Positions 32,910 to 40,595 of a DNA stretch of 64,000 nucleotides are shown here, piece by piece. Below the pieces are notes generated by a model. It was not told where the DNA came from and did not search any database. It saw nothing but the letters and a program-made list of their open reading frames with translations. Origin of the DNA: Micromonospora_J zhanjiangensis (GTDB taxonomy: Bacteria > Actinomycetota > Actinomycetes > Mycobacteriales > Micromonosporaceae); assembly GCF_042650605.1 (NCBI RefSeq), contig NZ_JBHSBN010000003.1, positions 124,001 to 188,000 of the forward strand, read 5' to 3'. The translations under genes and the position numbers were made by a program. Every line of letters starts with the position of its first letter. Position 1 is the first letter of the stretch.

Positions 32910-33608
32910 TCAGACGTCGGTCACCCGGATGCCGGCGTGCGCCTTGTAGCGCTTGTTGATGGCGATCAGGTTGGCGGTGAACGCCTCGATCTGGTGGGCG
33001 TTGCGCAGCCGGCCGGCGTAGATGCCGCGCATGCCGGGGATCCGGGCCGCCAGCGCGGCCACGATGCCGACCAGGTCCCGGTCCTCGGTGCAGATCAGCA
33101 CGTCCAGGTCGATCCGGTCGATCTGCGGGTCGGCCAGCAGCGGGGCGCTGACGTGGTTGAACGCGGCACACACCCGGGACTCCGGCAGCAGCGCGGCGGC
33201 CTGCTGCACCGCGCTGCCCTCGGGCACCGGCAGGGCGTACGGGCCCTGCTTGTCGAAGCCGAGCGGGTTGACGCAGTCGACGACGACCTTGCCGGCCAGC
33301 GGCTCCCGCAACTCGGCGACGATCGAGGCGTGCCCGTCCCACGGCACGGCGACGACGACGACGTCACTGCGGCGGGCCACGTCGGCGTTGTCGCCGCCGG
33401 AGACGCCCGGGTCGGCCGGTACGCCGGGCATGTCGGCGACCTCCCGCGCGGCGGCGGCGGCCCGCTCCGCCGAGCGTGACCCGATGACGACCCGCTGGCC
33501 GCCCCGGGCCAGCCGGTAGGCCAGTCCCCGGCCCTGGTCGCCGGTGCCGCCGATGATGCCGACGGTGAGTCCGGACACGTCGGGCAGGGCGCTCGCGTCG
33601 TATGCCAT
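32910..33608 (-). CDS. npdG: NADPH-dependent F420 reductase
   Basis: The 232-residue protein matches F420H2:NADP+ oxidoreductase (NpdG/Fno). A dinucleotide-binding GIIGGTGDQGRGLAYRLARGG (residues 16-36) is followed by VVIGSRSAERA, DVVVVAVPWDGHASIV, VVVDCVNPLGF, VCAAFNHVSA and NAHQIEAFTANLIAINKRYKAH, all typical of this family. The enzyme exchanges hydride between NADPH and the deazaflavin F420, which Micromonosporaceae use. ATG at 33608 chosen over an ATG eight codons upstream. First gene of an operon with the metal-receptor gene. Confidence 0.93.
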   Translation of the reverse strand: MAYDASALPDVSGLTVGIIGGTGDQGRGLAYRLARGGQRVVIGSRSAERAAAAAREVADMPGVPADPGVSGGDNADVARRSDVVVVAVPWDGHASIVAELREPLAGKVVVDCVNPLGFDKQGPYALPVPEGSAVQQAAALLPESRVCAAFNHVSAPLLADPQIDRIDLDVLICTEDRDLVGIVAALAARIPGMRGIYAGRLRNAHQIEAFTANLIAINKRYKAHAGIRVTDV

Positions 33609-33716
33609 GGTCGTCATCTTCGCAAACCACACCGCCCCGCGATCCGCGTGGGTGCGGCATCCCGACCGGGGTGGTGGGGTTCCGGTCCGGTGGGGGCCGA
33701 CCGTGGCTCGGCCCGG

Positions 33717-35195
33717 TCAGGCCCGCTCGAACAGCACCGTGCGCCGGTCCGGGTCGGCCTCGACGAGGCGTACCCGGATCCGCTCGCCCAGCGGGAGTTG
33801 CCCCTCGCAGCGGGCCCGGACCGGCGGGTCGTCCAGCGCCACGCTGCCACCCGGCCGCCGGCCCGGCTTACCCACCTTGCCGGTCGCCGGCCGGTCCGTG
33901 CCGTTGCCGGCCGGCGCGCGCTGGGGTGGGACGTTGTCGACGTCGACCACGGCCGCGTCGAACGTCTCGCCCACCCGGTCGCGCAGCAGCACCGCCTCGG
34001 CGAGGTCGATCGCGGCGCGGCCGGCCGTGCCGGCGACCCGGTCGGTGGCGGCCATCACCTCGGGCAGCCGGGGCAGCGCGTCGCGGGCCCACGACGGCAC
34101 CTCGGCGCCCGCGTGCAGGGCCAGGCAGACCTCGGTGGCGTACCGGTCGGCCAGCCGGCGCAGCGGGGCCGTGACGTGCGCGTACGGCGCGGCGACCCCG
34201 CCGTGTCCGGGGAAGGACGGCGGGCGGCCGTCGAAGGCGGTGTACGCGGCGCCGCGCATCAGTTCGGCGGCCTGGTCGAGGAATGCCGCGGCCCGCGGTT
34301 GGGCCGGGTCGACGGTGGTGAGCAGCCGGCCGACCCGCATCCCCTCCGGCCAGTCGATGCCCAGGCCGGCGGCGGCCAGTCGCAGCTTCTGTACGGCCTC
34401 CGGCTTCGGGGCCGGCATCGTACGCAGCAGCCCGACCCGGTGTTCCAGCATGATCTCGGCGGCGGCCATCCCGGTCAGCAGGGAGATCTGCGCGTTGTAG
34501 TCCTCGACCGGCAGCGGCGCGCGCAGCACCAGGCGCCAGCCGTCGCCGTCCGGTTCGACGTCCTGCTCCGGCAGCGGCAGATTGATCGCGCCGCGGTCGA
34601 GGCCGCGTTCCACCAGCAGCGCGCCGAGTTCGGGCAGCAGGGCGACCGGTTCGGGCAGCCGGCCCGCGTCCGCGTCGGCCTGCACGCCCGGGTAGTCGAG
34701 CTTGGCGCGGCTGCGGACCAGGGCGCGTTCCAGGTCGACGGCGACGATGGCGCCGTCGGCGTCCAGGTCGATGGTCCAGACCACGGCGGCGCGGTCGACG
34801 TCGGGCAGCAGGCTGGCCGCGTCCTCGCTGAGGTTCTCCGGGTGCAGCGGCACCTTGCCGTCGGGAAGGTAGACGGTCTGCCCGCGCCGCCAGGTCTCCG
34901 CCTCCAGGTCGCCGCCGGGGCGCACGTAGGAGGCGACGTCGGCGATGGCGTACCGGACCCGGTAGCCGCCGCCGGACCGGCGGGACAGGCACATGGCCTG
35001 GTCCAGGTCGCGGGAGGCGGCCGGGTCGATCGTGACGAACGGGACGTCGGTGTGGTCGGCGGGCGGTCTCGGCGGTCGGGCCGCCGCCTCGTCGGCCTCG
35101 CGCTGCGCCGCGGGCGGGAACCGCGTGGGCAGTTCCAGCTCGCGGCGCAGCGCGCTGAAGTCGATGCGGGGCGCCAGTACCCGTCGGATCACCAC
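33717..35195 (-). CDS. RNB-domain exoribonuclease (RNase II/R-like)
   Basis: The 492-residue protein contains the RNB catalytic domain. DPAASRDLDQAMCLSRR (residues 57-73) carries the Mg-binding Asp cluster, VRYAIADVASYV follows, and PDGKVPLHPENLSEDAASLL and APYAHVTAPLRRLADRY complete the conserved blocks. It is shorter than E. coli RNase R and has no clear N-terminal cold-shock domains. A C-terminal extension (about 400-492) has a GKPGRRPGG stretch and an S1-like end. Such compact RNB proteins are typical of actinobacteria. Likely 3'-5' exonuclease acting in the cytosol; the substrate class is unknown. Confidence 0.92.
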   Translation of the reverse strand: MVIRRVLAPRIDFSALRRELELPTRFPPAAQREADEAAARPPRPPADHTDVPFVTIDPAASRDLDQAMCLSRRSGGGYRVRYAIADVASYVRPGGDLEAETWRRGQTVYLPDGKVPLHPENLSEDAASLLPDVDRAAVVWTIDLDADGAIVAVDLERALVRSRAKLDYPGVQADADAGRLPEPVALLPELGALLVERGLDRGAINLPLPEQDVEPDGDGWRLVLRAPLPVEDYNAQISLLTGMAAAEIMLEHRVGLLRTMPAPKPEAVQKLRLAAAGLGIDWPEGMRVGRLLTTVDPAQPRAAAFLDQAAELMRGAAYTAFDGRPPSFPGHGGVAAPYAHVTAPLRRLADRYATEVCLALHAGAEVPSWARDALPRLPEVMAATDRVAGTAGRAAIDLAEAVLLRDRVGETFDAAVVDVDNVPPQRAPAGNGTDRPATGKVGKPGRRPGGSVALDDPPVRARCEGQLPLGERIRVRLVEADPDRRTVLFERA

Positions 35196-35289
35196 GGGGT
35201 CATTCCTACCAGCGCCTCCGCCGCTTCGCTCCCCCGGCGGGCGGGCCGGGGAGCCGGTGCCGGCGCGGTGGCCGCACCGGCGTACCGGA

Positions 35290-36048
35290 TCACCGCATCT
35301 TCGACGCCATCGCGCCGGCGGTCCGGCTGGCGGCGGGCCGACCCGCCGGCATCCGACGGGCGGCCGCCTTGCGGGTGGCCGAACCCTGGCTGGTGGCCGT
35401 CCGGGTGCCCACCCGCTTGACCGCCGACCCGGTGGTGGCCTTGCGGGCCGCCGCGGACTTCGCCGCGGTCGCCTTCTTGGCGGGTGCCTTCTTCACCGCC
35501 GTCACCCGCCGCATGCTCGGCCGGGTGGAGGTGCCCGTGCGGGCCGTCGAGGTCTTCTTGGCGGCCTTCTTCGCCCCGGTGGCCGTCTTCTTCGCCACGG
35601 TCGTCGTCTTGCGCGCCGCCGTGCTCTTCCTGGCCCCGGTCGCCTTCGCGCCGGTGGTCTTGCGGGCCGCCGTCGTCTTCTTGGCCGCCGCCGAGCGGGT
35701 GGTGGCCTTCTTGGCCGGCGCCCGCTTGGCGGCCGTCTTCTTCGCCGGCGCCCGCGTGGCGGCGGTCTTCTTCGCCGGCGTGGTCTTCCGCGCCGCGGTG
35801 GTCTTCTTGGCCGGCGTGGTCTTCCGCGCGGCCGTGGTCTTCTTGGCGGCCGTGGTCTTCTTGGCGGCCGTCGTCTTCTTGGCCCCGGTGGTCTTCTTCG
35901 CCGCCGTGGTCCGCTTCGCGGTGGTCTTCTTCGCCGGGGCCTTCTTGGCGGACGCCTTGCCCGCGCCGGTGGTGCTGGCGGCCGCCGTCTTCCGGGCGGT
36001 GGTGCGTTTAGCGGCCGGCCGAGTGGTGGCCTTTCGTGCTTCGGCCAT
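35290..36048 (-). CDS. Histone H1-like Lys/Ala-rich DNA-binding protein
   Basis: The 252-residue protein is almost entirely Lys, Ala, Thr and Arg, built from KKTTAAK/RKTTPAK-type heptads and KKAPAKK units. This is the composition of H1-like tails in bacteria (and of the tail of mycobacterial HupB) and suggests non-specific DNA binding and compaction. There is no N-terminal HU domain, so this is a stand-alone tail. The last ~35 residues (TSQGSATRKAAARRMPAGRPA) are more varied. ATG at 36048 preceded by AAGGAGG. The DNA is highly repetitive and its length may vary among strains. Confidence 0.85.
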   Translation of the reverse strand: MAEARKATTRPAAKRTTARKTAAASTTGAGKASAKKAPAKKTTAKRTTAAKKTTGAKKTTAAKKTTAAKKTTAARKTTPAKKTTAARKTTPAKKTAATRAPAKKTAAKRAPAKKATTRSAAAKKTTAARKTTGAKATGARKSTAARKTTTVAKKTATGAKKAAKKTSTARTGTSTRPSMRRVTAVKKAPAKKATAAKSAAARKATTGSAVKRVGTRTATSQGSATRKAAARRMPAGRPAASRTAGAMASKMR

Positions 36049-36135
36049 CTCTGGTTCCTCCTTGCGGAACATGCTCTCGGATGTCTCCTCGCGGAAACCA
36101 CGGAGTTCTGCGACGCGGGCTGTCGCCGCGCCGGT

Positions 36136-36339
36136 TCACTTGCTCTCCCCGGCCCAGCGGGCGTCCTCGGCGTCCCACGCCTCGTTGCGCTGACGCACCT
36201 GCGTGAGCGCGTTCTCGGCGGCGGCGACGGAGGGATACGGGCCCATGGTGTACCTGGCGGCGCACACGTCGGCCTCGGTCTCGACCCGGTTGTGCCGCGT
36301 GCACCAGAAGTACTGCCCGTTACGTCCGCTGTCGTTCAT
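36136..36339 (-). CDS. Small hypothetical protein (SPOR-like fold possible)
   Basis: The 67-residue protein starts MNDSGRNGQYFWCTRHNRVE and contains CAARYTMGPYPSVAAAENALTQVRQRNEAWDAED. It matches a small family common in actinobacteria: a Cys-containing N-terminal strand, a central MGPYPSVAAAENAL helix start that recalls SPOR-type repeats, and a basic/acidic C-terminal helix. Function unknown. The ATG at 36339 gives the family's usual N-terminus. It stands 90 nt upstream of the histone-like gene on the same strand. Confidence 0.8.
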   Translation of the reverse strand: MNDSGRNGQYFWCTRHNRVETEADVCAARYTMGPYPSVAAAENALTQVRQRNEAWDAEDARWAGESK

Positions 36340-36540
36340 GGCATAACTGTGCACCGCGCAACGGGCGGAACGCTACCGTTTCGCCCAAAAAGCCAGGAGG
36401 TTCTCCACAATAGACCCGGTCAATGGCGGCCGGTGGGCATTTGGACAACTGCGCCCGGCAACGGAAATCCCTTATCGGGTAACCGATCCGCGCCGGACGA
36501 TGGCGTTCGCGCGGGGCGGGGGGAGCCGTTCGGTGGCCGG

Positions 36541-36579
36541 AAAAAAAATCCGCCCCGGTGACGTCTCCCGGGACGGATT
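36541..36579 (-). terminator. Rho-independent-type terminator of the VOC gene
   Basis: On the minus strand a GC-rich stem built from AATCCG and CCCGG elements (36547-36579) is followed by a run of eight T residues (the A-tract at 36541-36548). It lies directly after the VOC-family stop. A real T-tract is rare in this genome, which makes this a strong call. Confidence 0.8.
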
Positions 36580-36595
36580 CGCCACCTGCTTCCGG

Positions 36596-37000
36596 TCAGT
36601 AGGACTGCAGCTCGACCAGGTTGCCGGCCGGGTCGCGCAGGTGGGCGGCGCGCGTCGTCGGACCCCAGTCCGGCAGGTCGCGGGCCGGGGCGACCAGGTC
36701 GGCCCCGTGCCGTACGCAGAGGTCGACCGCGGCGTCCACGTCGCGTACCCGGAAGACCAGGACGGCCGCGTCGGGCCGCGCGGTCGGCGCGGCGCCGGCC
36801 CCGGGCCCGGCGGGCCCGTCCATGCCGATCCGGGCGAGCAGCGCGAGCCGGGTCTCGTCCCCGACGTCCCAACTGGCGTACGGCCCGGAACCGTCGCCGC
36901 GGGCCCGGATCGCCCCGGCCAACTCCGGCAGTACGGCGTCGTAGAAGTCGAAGCTCGCGGCGAAGTCGTCGACCAGCAACCGCGGGTACGGGGCGTCCAT
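36596..37000 (-). CDS. VOC (glyoxalase/bleomycin-resistance fold) protein
   Basis: The 134-residue protein has two beta-alpha-beta-beta-beta modules of the vicinal oxygen chelate fold: PRLLVDDFAASFDFYDAVL at the N-terminus, VLVFRVRDVDAAVDLCVRHGADLVAPARDLPDWG in the middle, and RAAHLRDPAGNLVELQSY at the end with the metal-binding Glu. Such proteins range from antibiotic binders to small-molecule dioxygenases or isomerases; the exact role is unknown. It is divergent from a MarR regulator with a palindrome between them, so it is the likely target of that regulator. Confidence 0.9.
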   Translation of the reverse strand: MDAPYPRLLVDDFAASFDFYDAVLPELAGAIRARGDGSGPYASWDVGDETRLALLARIGMDGPAGPGAGAAPTARPDAAVLVFRVRDVDAAVDLCVRHGADLVAPARDLPDWGPTTRAAHLRDPAGNLVELQSY

Positions 37001-37025
37001 CGGCTCTCCAGAATTAGTTGGTGCA

Positions 37026-37052
37026 CACCCACGATGGGTGGGACCTACTATA
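37026..37052 (+). promoter_or_regulatory. MarR operator and promoter, VOC/MarR divergent region
   Basis: CACCCA-CGA-TGGGTG (37026-37040) is a 6-bp inverted repeat in the ~57-bp gap between the divergent VOC and MarR genes. TACTAT (37047-37052) is a good -10 box whose transcript would start at or next to the MarR ATG, i.e. leaderless. This is the standard layout for an autorepressing MarR protein. Confidence 0.6.
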
Positions 37053-37057
37053 GGGCG

Positions 37058-37519
37058 ATGGGCCGTGAACCGCCGTCCCCGGCTGCCGACCTCGACCTAC
37101 CCCCGCGACTGCTCGGGATCACCACCTTCCTGCTGTCGACGGTGGGCCGGCGGGCCCGGCGCCGACTCGGCGAGCGGCTGACCGGCCACGGCATCCGGCT
37201 GTGGCACGTCGCCGTGCTCAGCGCGCTCGCCGACTTCGGCCCGGCCAACCAACGCGACCTCGGCCGGCGGCTCGGCATCGACCCGAGCGACCTGGTCGGC
37301 GTCCTGGACGACCTGGAGTCCGCCGGGCGGCTGTCCCGCCGCCGCGACCCGGCCGACCGGCGCCGGTACGTGGTGTCGGTGACCCCGGTCGGACGGGCGG
37401 CCCTGGACGCGGCCACCCGCGAGGCGGACGCGGTGCACGACGAGGTGCTGGCCCCACTCACCCCCGCCGAACGCCGCCAACTGCACGCCCTGCTGCTGCG
37501 GGTGCTGACCCGGGGCTGA
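37058..37519 (+). CDS. MarR-family transcriptional regulator
   Basis: The 153-residue protein has the MarR winged helix: IRLWHVAVLSALADFGPANQRDLGRRLGIDPSDLVGVLDDLESAGRLSRRRDPADRRRYVV(S)-type order of helix-turn-helix and wing, with the DPADRRR wing motif. N- and C-terminal helices (about residues 10-45 and 115-150) form the dimer. It probably represses the divergent VOC gene. Start ATG at 37058; the transcript is likely leaderless. Confidence 0.93.
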   Translation: MGREPPSPAADLDLPPRLLGITTFLLSTVGRRARRRLGERLTGHGIRLWHVAVLSALADFGPANQRDLGRRLGIDPSDLVGVLDDLESAGRLSRRRDPADRRRYVVSVTPVGRAALDAATREADAVHDEVLAPLTPAERRQLHALLLRVLTRG

Positions 37520-37577
37520 TCGGGCGCGACCCGCTCGGCCGGCGGTGGTGTCCGACGGTGGCGCTATGGTCGGCCGC

Positions 37578-38663
37578 ATGCCCGCTCACCGCCTGTCCCG
37601 GGACGAGGCCCGCCGGATCGCGGTCCAGGCGCAGTTGCTCGCCGCGCCGCGACCGACCGACCTGGTCGCCGTCGTCGAGCGGCTGACCCACCTGCAGATC
37701 GACCCGACGGCGGCGGTCGCGCCCAGCGCCGACCTGGTGCTGTGGAGCCGGCTCGGTCCGGCGTACGACCCGGCGGCGCTGACCCGGGCCGTCGAGACGG
37801 ACCGCACCCTGGTCGAGACGGTCGCCTACATCCGGCATCCGCGCGACCTGGCCGCCGTGCTCGCCGAGGTCCGCGAGGCCCCGGCCCACCCGTCGGTCCA
37901 GCAGTGGCTGGACCGCAACGAGCCGTTCCGTCGGGACATCCTGACGCTGCTGGCGGCGAAGGGCCCGCTGCTGTCCCGGGACATCCCCGACACCAGCGTG
38001 GTGCCCTGGCCGTCGACCGGCTGGACCAACAACCGCAACGTCACCAAGATGCTGGAGGCGATGGCGCTGCGCGGGCAGGTGGCGATCTCCGGCCGCAAGG
38101 GTCGCCAGCGCTACTGGGACGTGCCGCACCGGGTGCACCCGGCCGACCTGCCGCTGCTCGACCTGGACACGGCGGTCCGGCTGCGCGACGAGCGCCGGCT
38201 CGCCGCGCTCGGCATCGCCCGGTCCGCCGGCACCCAACTGCCCGGCGAGTCACCGTTCGTCGGCGACGCCGGCGAGGAGGCCGTAGTCGAGGGCACGCCG
38301 GGCACCTGGCGGGTCGACCCGGCGTATTTGGGCCTGCCGTTCGAGGGCCGCACCGCGCTGCTGTCACCGTTCGACCGGCTGATCCACGACCGGGTCCGCG
38401 CCGAGCAGCTCTTCGACTTCGAGTACGTCCTGGAGATGTACAAGCCGAAGGCCAAGCGCCGGTGGGGCTACTACGCGCTGCCGGTCCTGCACGGCGACCG
38501 GCTCGTCGGCAAACTCGACGCGGCGGCCGACCGGAAAGCGGGGAAGCTGGTCGTCACGGCGATCCACTGGGACGTACCGGTTGACGGTGACGTGGTGGAC
38601 GCGGTGCGCGCGGAGATCGACGACCTGGCGGCGTGGCTCGGCCTGGAGGTCGTCGAGGTCTGA
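37578..38663 (+). CDS. YcaQ/AlkZ-type winged-helix DNA glycosylase family protein
   Basis: The protein belongs to the HTH_42 family (E. coli YcaQ and Streptomyces AlkZ, DNA interstrand-crosslink glycosylases): LSRDEARRIAVQAQLLA, LTHLQIDPTAAVAPSADLVLWSRLG (the family's catalytic QxD-like loop region), TNNRNVTKMLEAMALRGQVAISGRKGRQRYWDV (winged helix) and LSPFDRLIHDRVRAEQLFDFEYVLEMYKP. The QID motif in HLQIDP is the catalytic element seen in YcaQ-type enzymes. AlkZ sits in the azinomycin cluster; no such cluster is visible here, so a general repair role is more likely. ATG 37578 chosen; an ATG four codons upstream is possible. Confidence 0.88.
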   Translation: MPAHRLSRDEARRIAVQAQLLAAPRPTDLVAVVERLTHLQIDPTAAVAPSADLVLWSRLGPAYDPAALTRAVETDRTLVETVAYIRHPRDLAAVLAEVREAPAHPSVQQWLDRNEPFRRDILTLLAAKGPLLSRDIPDTSVVPWPSTGWTNNRNVTKMLEAMALRGQVAISGRKGRQRYWDVPHRVHPADLPLLDLDTAVRLRDERRLAALGIARSAGTQLPGESPFVGDAGEEAVVEGTPGTWRVDPAYLGLPFEGRTALLSPFDRLIHDRVRAEQLFDFEYVLEMYKPKAKRRWGYYALPVLHGDRLVGKLDAAADRKAGKLVVTAIHWDVPVDGDVVDAVRAEIDDLAAWLGLEVVEV

Positions 38664-38747
38664 CGGTCGGCAGGGCCTGACAGGCCGGCACGGGCCTTCC
38701 GTCGCACGGGCCTCGGTCACGGCGCGTGACGCGGCTGGTGGCGGACC

Positions 38748-38809
38748 CGATTTCGGCCCTACATCAAAGACGTTGTAGCTACTACGAATCTGATGTAGCA
38801 CCGAAATCG
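38748..38809. repeat. 19-bp imperfect inverted repeat (62-bp hairpin)
   Basis: Two pairs of arms are visible: CGATTTCGG (38748-38756) with CCGAAATCG (38801-38809), and CTACATCA (38759-38766) with TGATGTAG (38791-38798). They are separated by a two-base mismatch and a 24-nt loop that itself holds the palindrome GTAGCTAC. It lies between the YcaQ-like gene and the convergent toxin cassette. It can act as terminator or be the end of a small element. Confidence 0.7.
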
Positions 38810-38826
38810 ACATCGACCTTCTTACC

Positions 38827-39372
38827 TCACGGCGTGCGGGACCGGCCGCATGAGCAGCGGATGTGCTCGTCCAGTTCGGCGGCGAAGCGGTGGCGCAGGT
38901 CGTGGCCCAGCGCGTAGCCCATGGCTTGGAGGCTTCGTGCAGCCGGCGGCCGGGCAGCGAATGCGGCCAACGGCTCACCGTATCGTCCGAGCGCACGCGC
39001 GACAGTAGCGAACTCCTGGTCCGGACTGAGCTGCAGCAGTTCGGCACTGCGCCACAGCAGCGCGAGGACGATTACGACATCGCGGGGATCGTCCTGGGTG
39101 GCCATCAGCGCCGCCGCGCGGAGCCCTGCCCTCAGGTAGCGCGGCGTACCCTGGCTCACGGCGAGTCCGGCCGCTCGTTGCACATACGGACCCAGTACCG
39201 TCTCTCCCACGGCTGTCAACGAGCGAGTAGCCGCCTCGACCGCCGCCCCGTCACTCAGTGCCTCGACAAGAGCAGTGATCCGCTCATCCCGATCTGAAGG
39301 CATCGGCCTCCGCAGGTACTCCTCACGCGGCCGGAAGCGCACCACTTCGCCGATATCAGCGGATTTCGTCAT
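38827..39372 (-). CDS. Hypothetical helical protein next to the toxin/immunity pair
   Basis: The 181-residue protein is alpha-helical: ITALVEALSDGAAVEAATRSL, YLRAGLRAAALMATQDDPRDVVIVLALLWRSAELL and LSPDQEFATVARALGRYGEPLAAFAA. It resembles HEAT-like helical proteins found in actinobacteria, without known function. The C-terminus (HIRCSCGRSRTP) runs up to the inverted repeat and looks atypical, so the end may be altered. It starts 10 nt after the DUF6881 gene with AAAGG upstream, forming an operon with toxin and immunity genes. It might be a second immunity gene; that is inference. Confidence 0.7.
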   Translation of the reverse strand: MTKSADIGEVVRFRPREEYLRRPMPSDRDERITALVEALSDGAAVEAATRSLTAVGETVLGPYVQRAAGLAVSQGTPRYLRAGLRAAALMATQDDPRDVVIVLALLWRSAELLQLSPDQEFATVARALGRYGEPLAAFAARPPAARSLQAMGYALGHDLRHRFAAELDEHIRCSCGRSRTP

Positions 39373-39382
39373 CGCGGCACCT

Positions 39383-39667
39383 TTAAGCCGAAAGAGCTCG
39401 CACCCTCCTCCAAGCCTGTTCGAATTCTACCGACGATATCTCCTCAACCTTGAATTCCGAGTGGGCGGCAATCTCTTCAGCAGTCGGGAACGGAACGTCG
39501 GATAGCCCAATAGTTTCAGTTTCCCGAGTCTCATCGGCCCAATCGGCGGCGCCATCGCGAAAGAACTCCACCTTCCGCGCCTCGTAGCCACCATCGTCCA
39601 GCTCACTCAAGTAAAGCACTGGCTCATTGTCAAAGTCGTGCTGCCAGGAAACCTTGACGTACCTCAC
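39383..39667 (-). CDS. DUF6881 protein, probable immunity protein of the HYD1-type toxin
   Basis: The 94-residue acidic protein (YVKVSWQHDFDNEPVLYLSE, YEARKVEFFRDGAADWADET, AEEIAAHSEFKVEEISSVEFEQAWR) matches DUF6881. That family often lies directly behind polymorphic toxin genes. Here its GTG start follows immediately after the toxin stop codon (TAGGTG), with no gap, which argues for coupled expression. The DNA here is visibly more AT-rich than the genome average, typical of horizontally moved toxin cassettes. An immunity role rests on this context. Confidence 0.85.
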   Translation of the reverse strand: MRYVKVSWQHDFDNEPVLYLSELDDGGYEARKVEFFRDGAADWADETRETETIGLSDVPFPTAEEIAAHSEFKVEEISSVEFEQAWRRVRALSA

Positions 39668-40372
39668 CTAAATCCTTCCCGACCTAACAATGCGTCCAGT
39701 AACATCAAGCGGCCCGTCGTTCAGAATGTAGAATACCCCTGACCTACCTTTCCGCACGTCAAGGCCCGTAACGTCGATCTCAACGTAATGCGTTAACCGC
39801 CCCTTGGCCAATGGGTTACGCATCAAGAGCCTGGCAAGCCTTGCTGAAATGTTTTTTACCGGTTGCACGTCGGTGAAGTATTGTCCGTCCCCATACCGAG
39901 CATCACGCGGGTTATTAGCCTTTAGCGACGGCCACAACTCCTGAGATTCGAGGATTCCATCGTGTCCCTTGAGGTCAGTGTAGTGGTAGAGCGTCCGGCA
40001 GTTATGTACGAGGACCGGCTCGTCGCCGGCGAGCACATGGTACGTGTGGAGGTTGGCGATGGTGAGGTTGTAGACGGTGGCGTGTTGGGGGTGGGCGTGG
40101 ACGCCGGCGACCTTGACCAGGCGGCCGTCGGAGGTCTTCAGCCACTGGCCCTGCCGTAGCTCGACCGCGTCGATCCACCGGCCGCCCGGCGTCGCGGCCT
40201 GGCCGTCGTCGTCGACCCAGAACGGGTGCCCGTCGGTGGCCGTGACTCGCTCACCGTCCGCGGTGTCGATCTCAGGTACGGGTACGTGAGCACCGCGGTG
40301 AAAACGACCGCCACGACGAGCAGCAGCCACGCCTTCCGTCTCCGCACGATCCGGTCCTCCCCCGTTTGTCAA
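39668..40372 (-). CDS. Orphan polymorphic-toxin tip: partial PT-HINT plus HYD1-type ADP-ribosyltransferase
   Basis: The frame carries the second half of a pretoxin HINT domain: GERVTATDGHPFWVDDDG (about residues 40-57), WIDAVELRQGQWLKTSDGRLV, YNLTIANLHTYHVLAGDEPV-LVHN (ending at residue 124). A toxin domain follows with LYHYTDLKGHDGIL, LWPSLKANN and YGDGQYFTDVQP, the pattern of the Tox-ART-HYD1 ADP-ribosyltransferases. The long N-terminal delivery part (Rhs/YD or similar) and the first half of HINT are absent. The only start for the full frame is TTG at 40372, with no good ribosome binding site. This fits a displaced or silent toxin cassette that is used by recombination. Immunity partner: DUF6881 gene directly downstream. 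Confidence 0.75.
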   Translation of the reverse strand: MTNGGGPDRAETEGVAAARRGGRFHRGAHVPVPEIDTADGERVTATDGHPFWVDDDGQAATPGGRWIDAVELRQGQWLKTSDGRLVKVAGVHAHPQHATVYNLTIANLHTYHVLAGDEPVLVHNCRTLYHYTDLKGHDGILESQELWPSLKANNPRDARYGDGQYFTDVQPVKNISARLARLLMRNPLAKGRLTHYVEIDVTGLDVRKGRSGVFYILNDGPLDVTGRIVRSGRI

Positions 40373-40595
40373 GCGCCACGGTTTCGTGCGCGCTGCCTCA
40401 GGATCGCGGGGTGGGGGCGCGCGGTCGTCCGTCCGGGAGCAGCCTTGGCGGTACGCAATTCGGCGTACCCGCAGGTGTTATCGGTCGGGCAGCCCCATGC
40501 CCGGCCGAAGTTTCGACGCGGTGCGCAGAACTATCGACCAACATCGAAGTAATGGCTACCCTCTGACCAGATGACTCTCGATGTGAGGAGACGTC

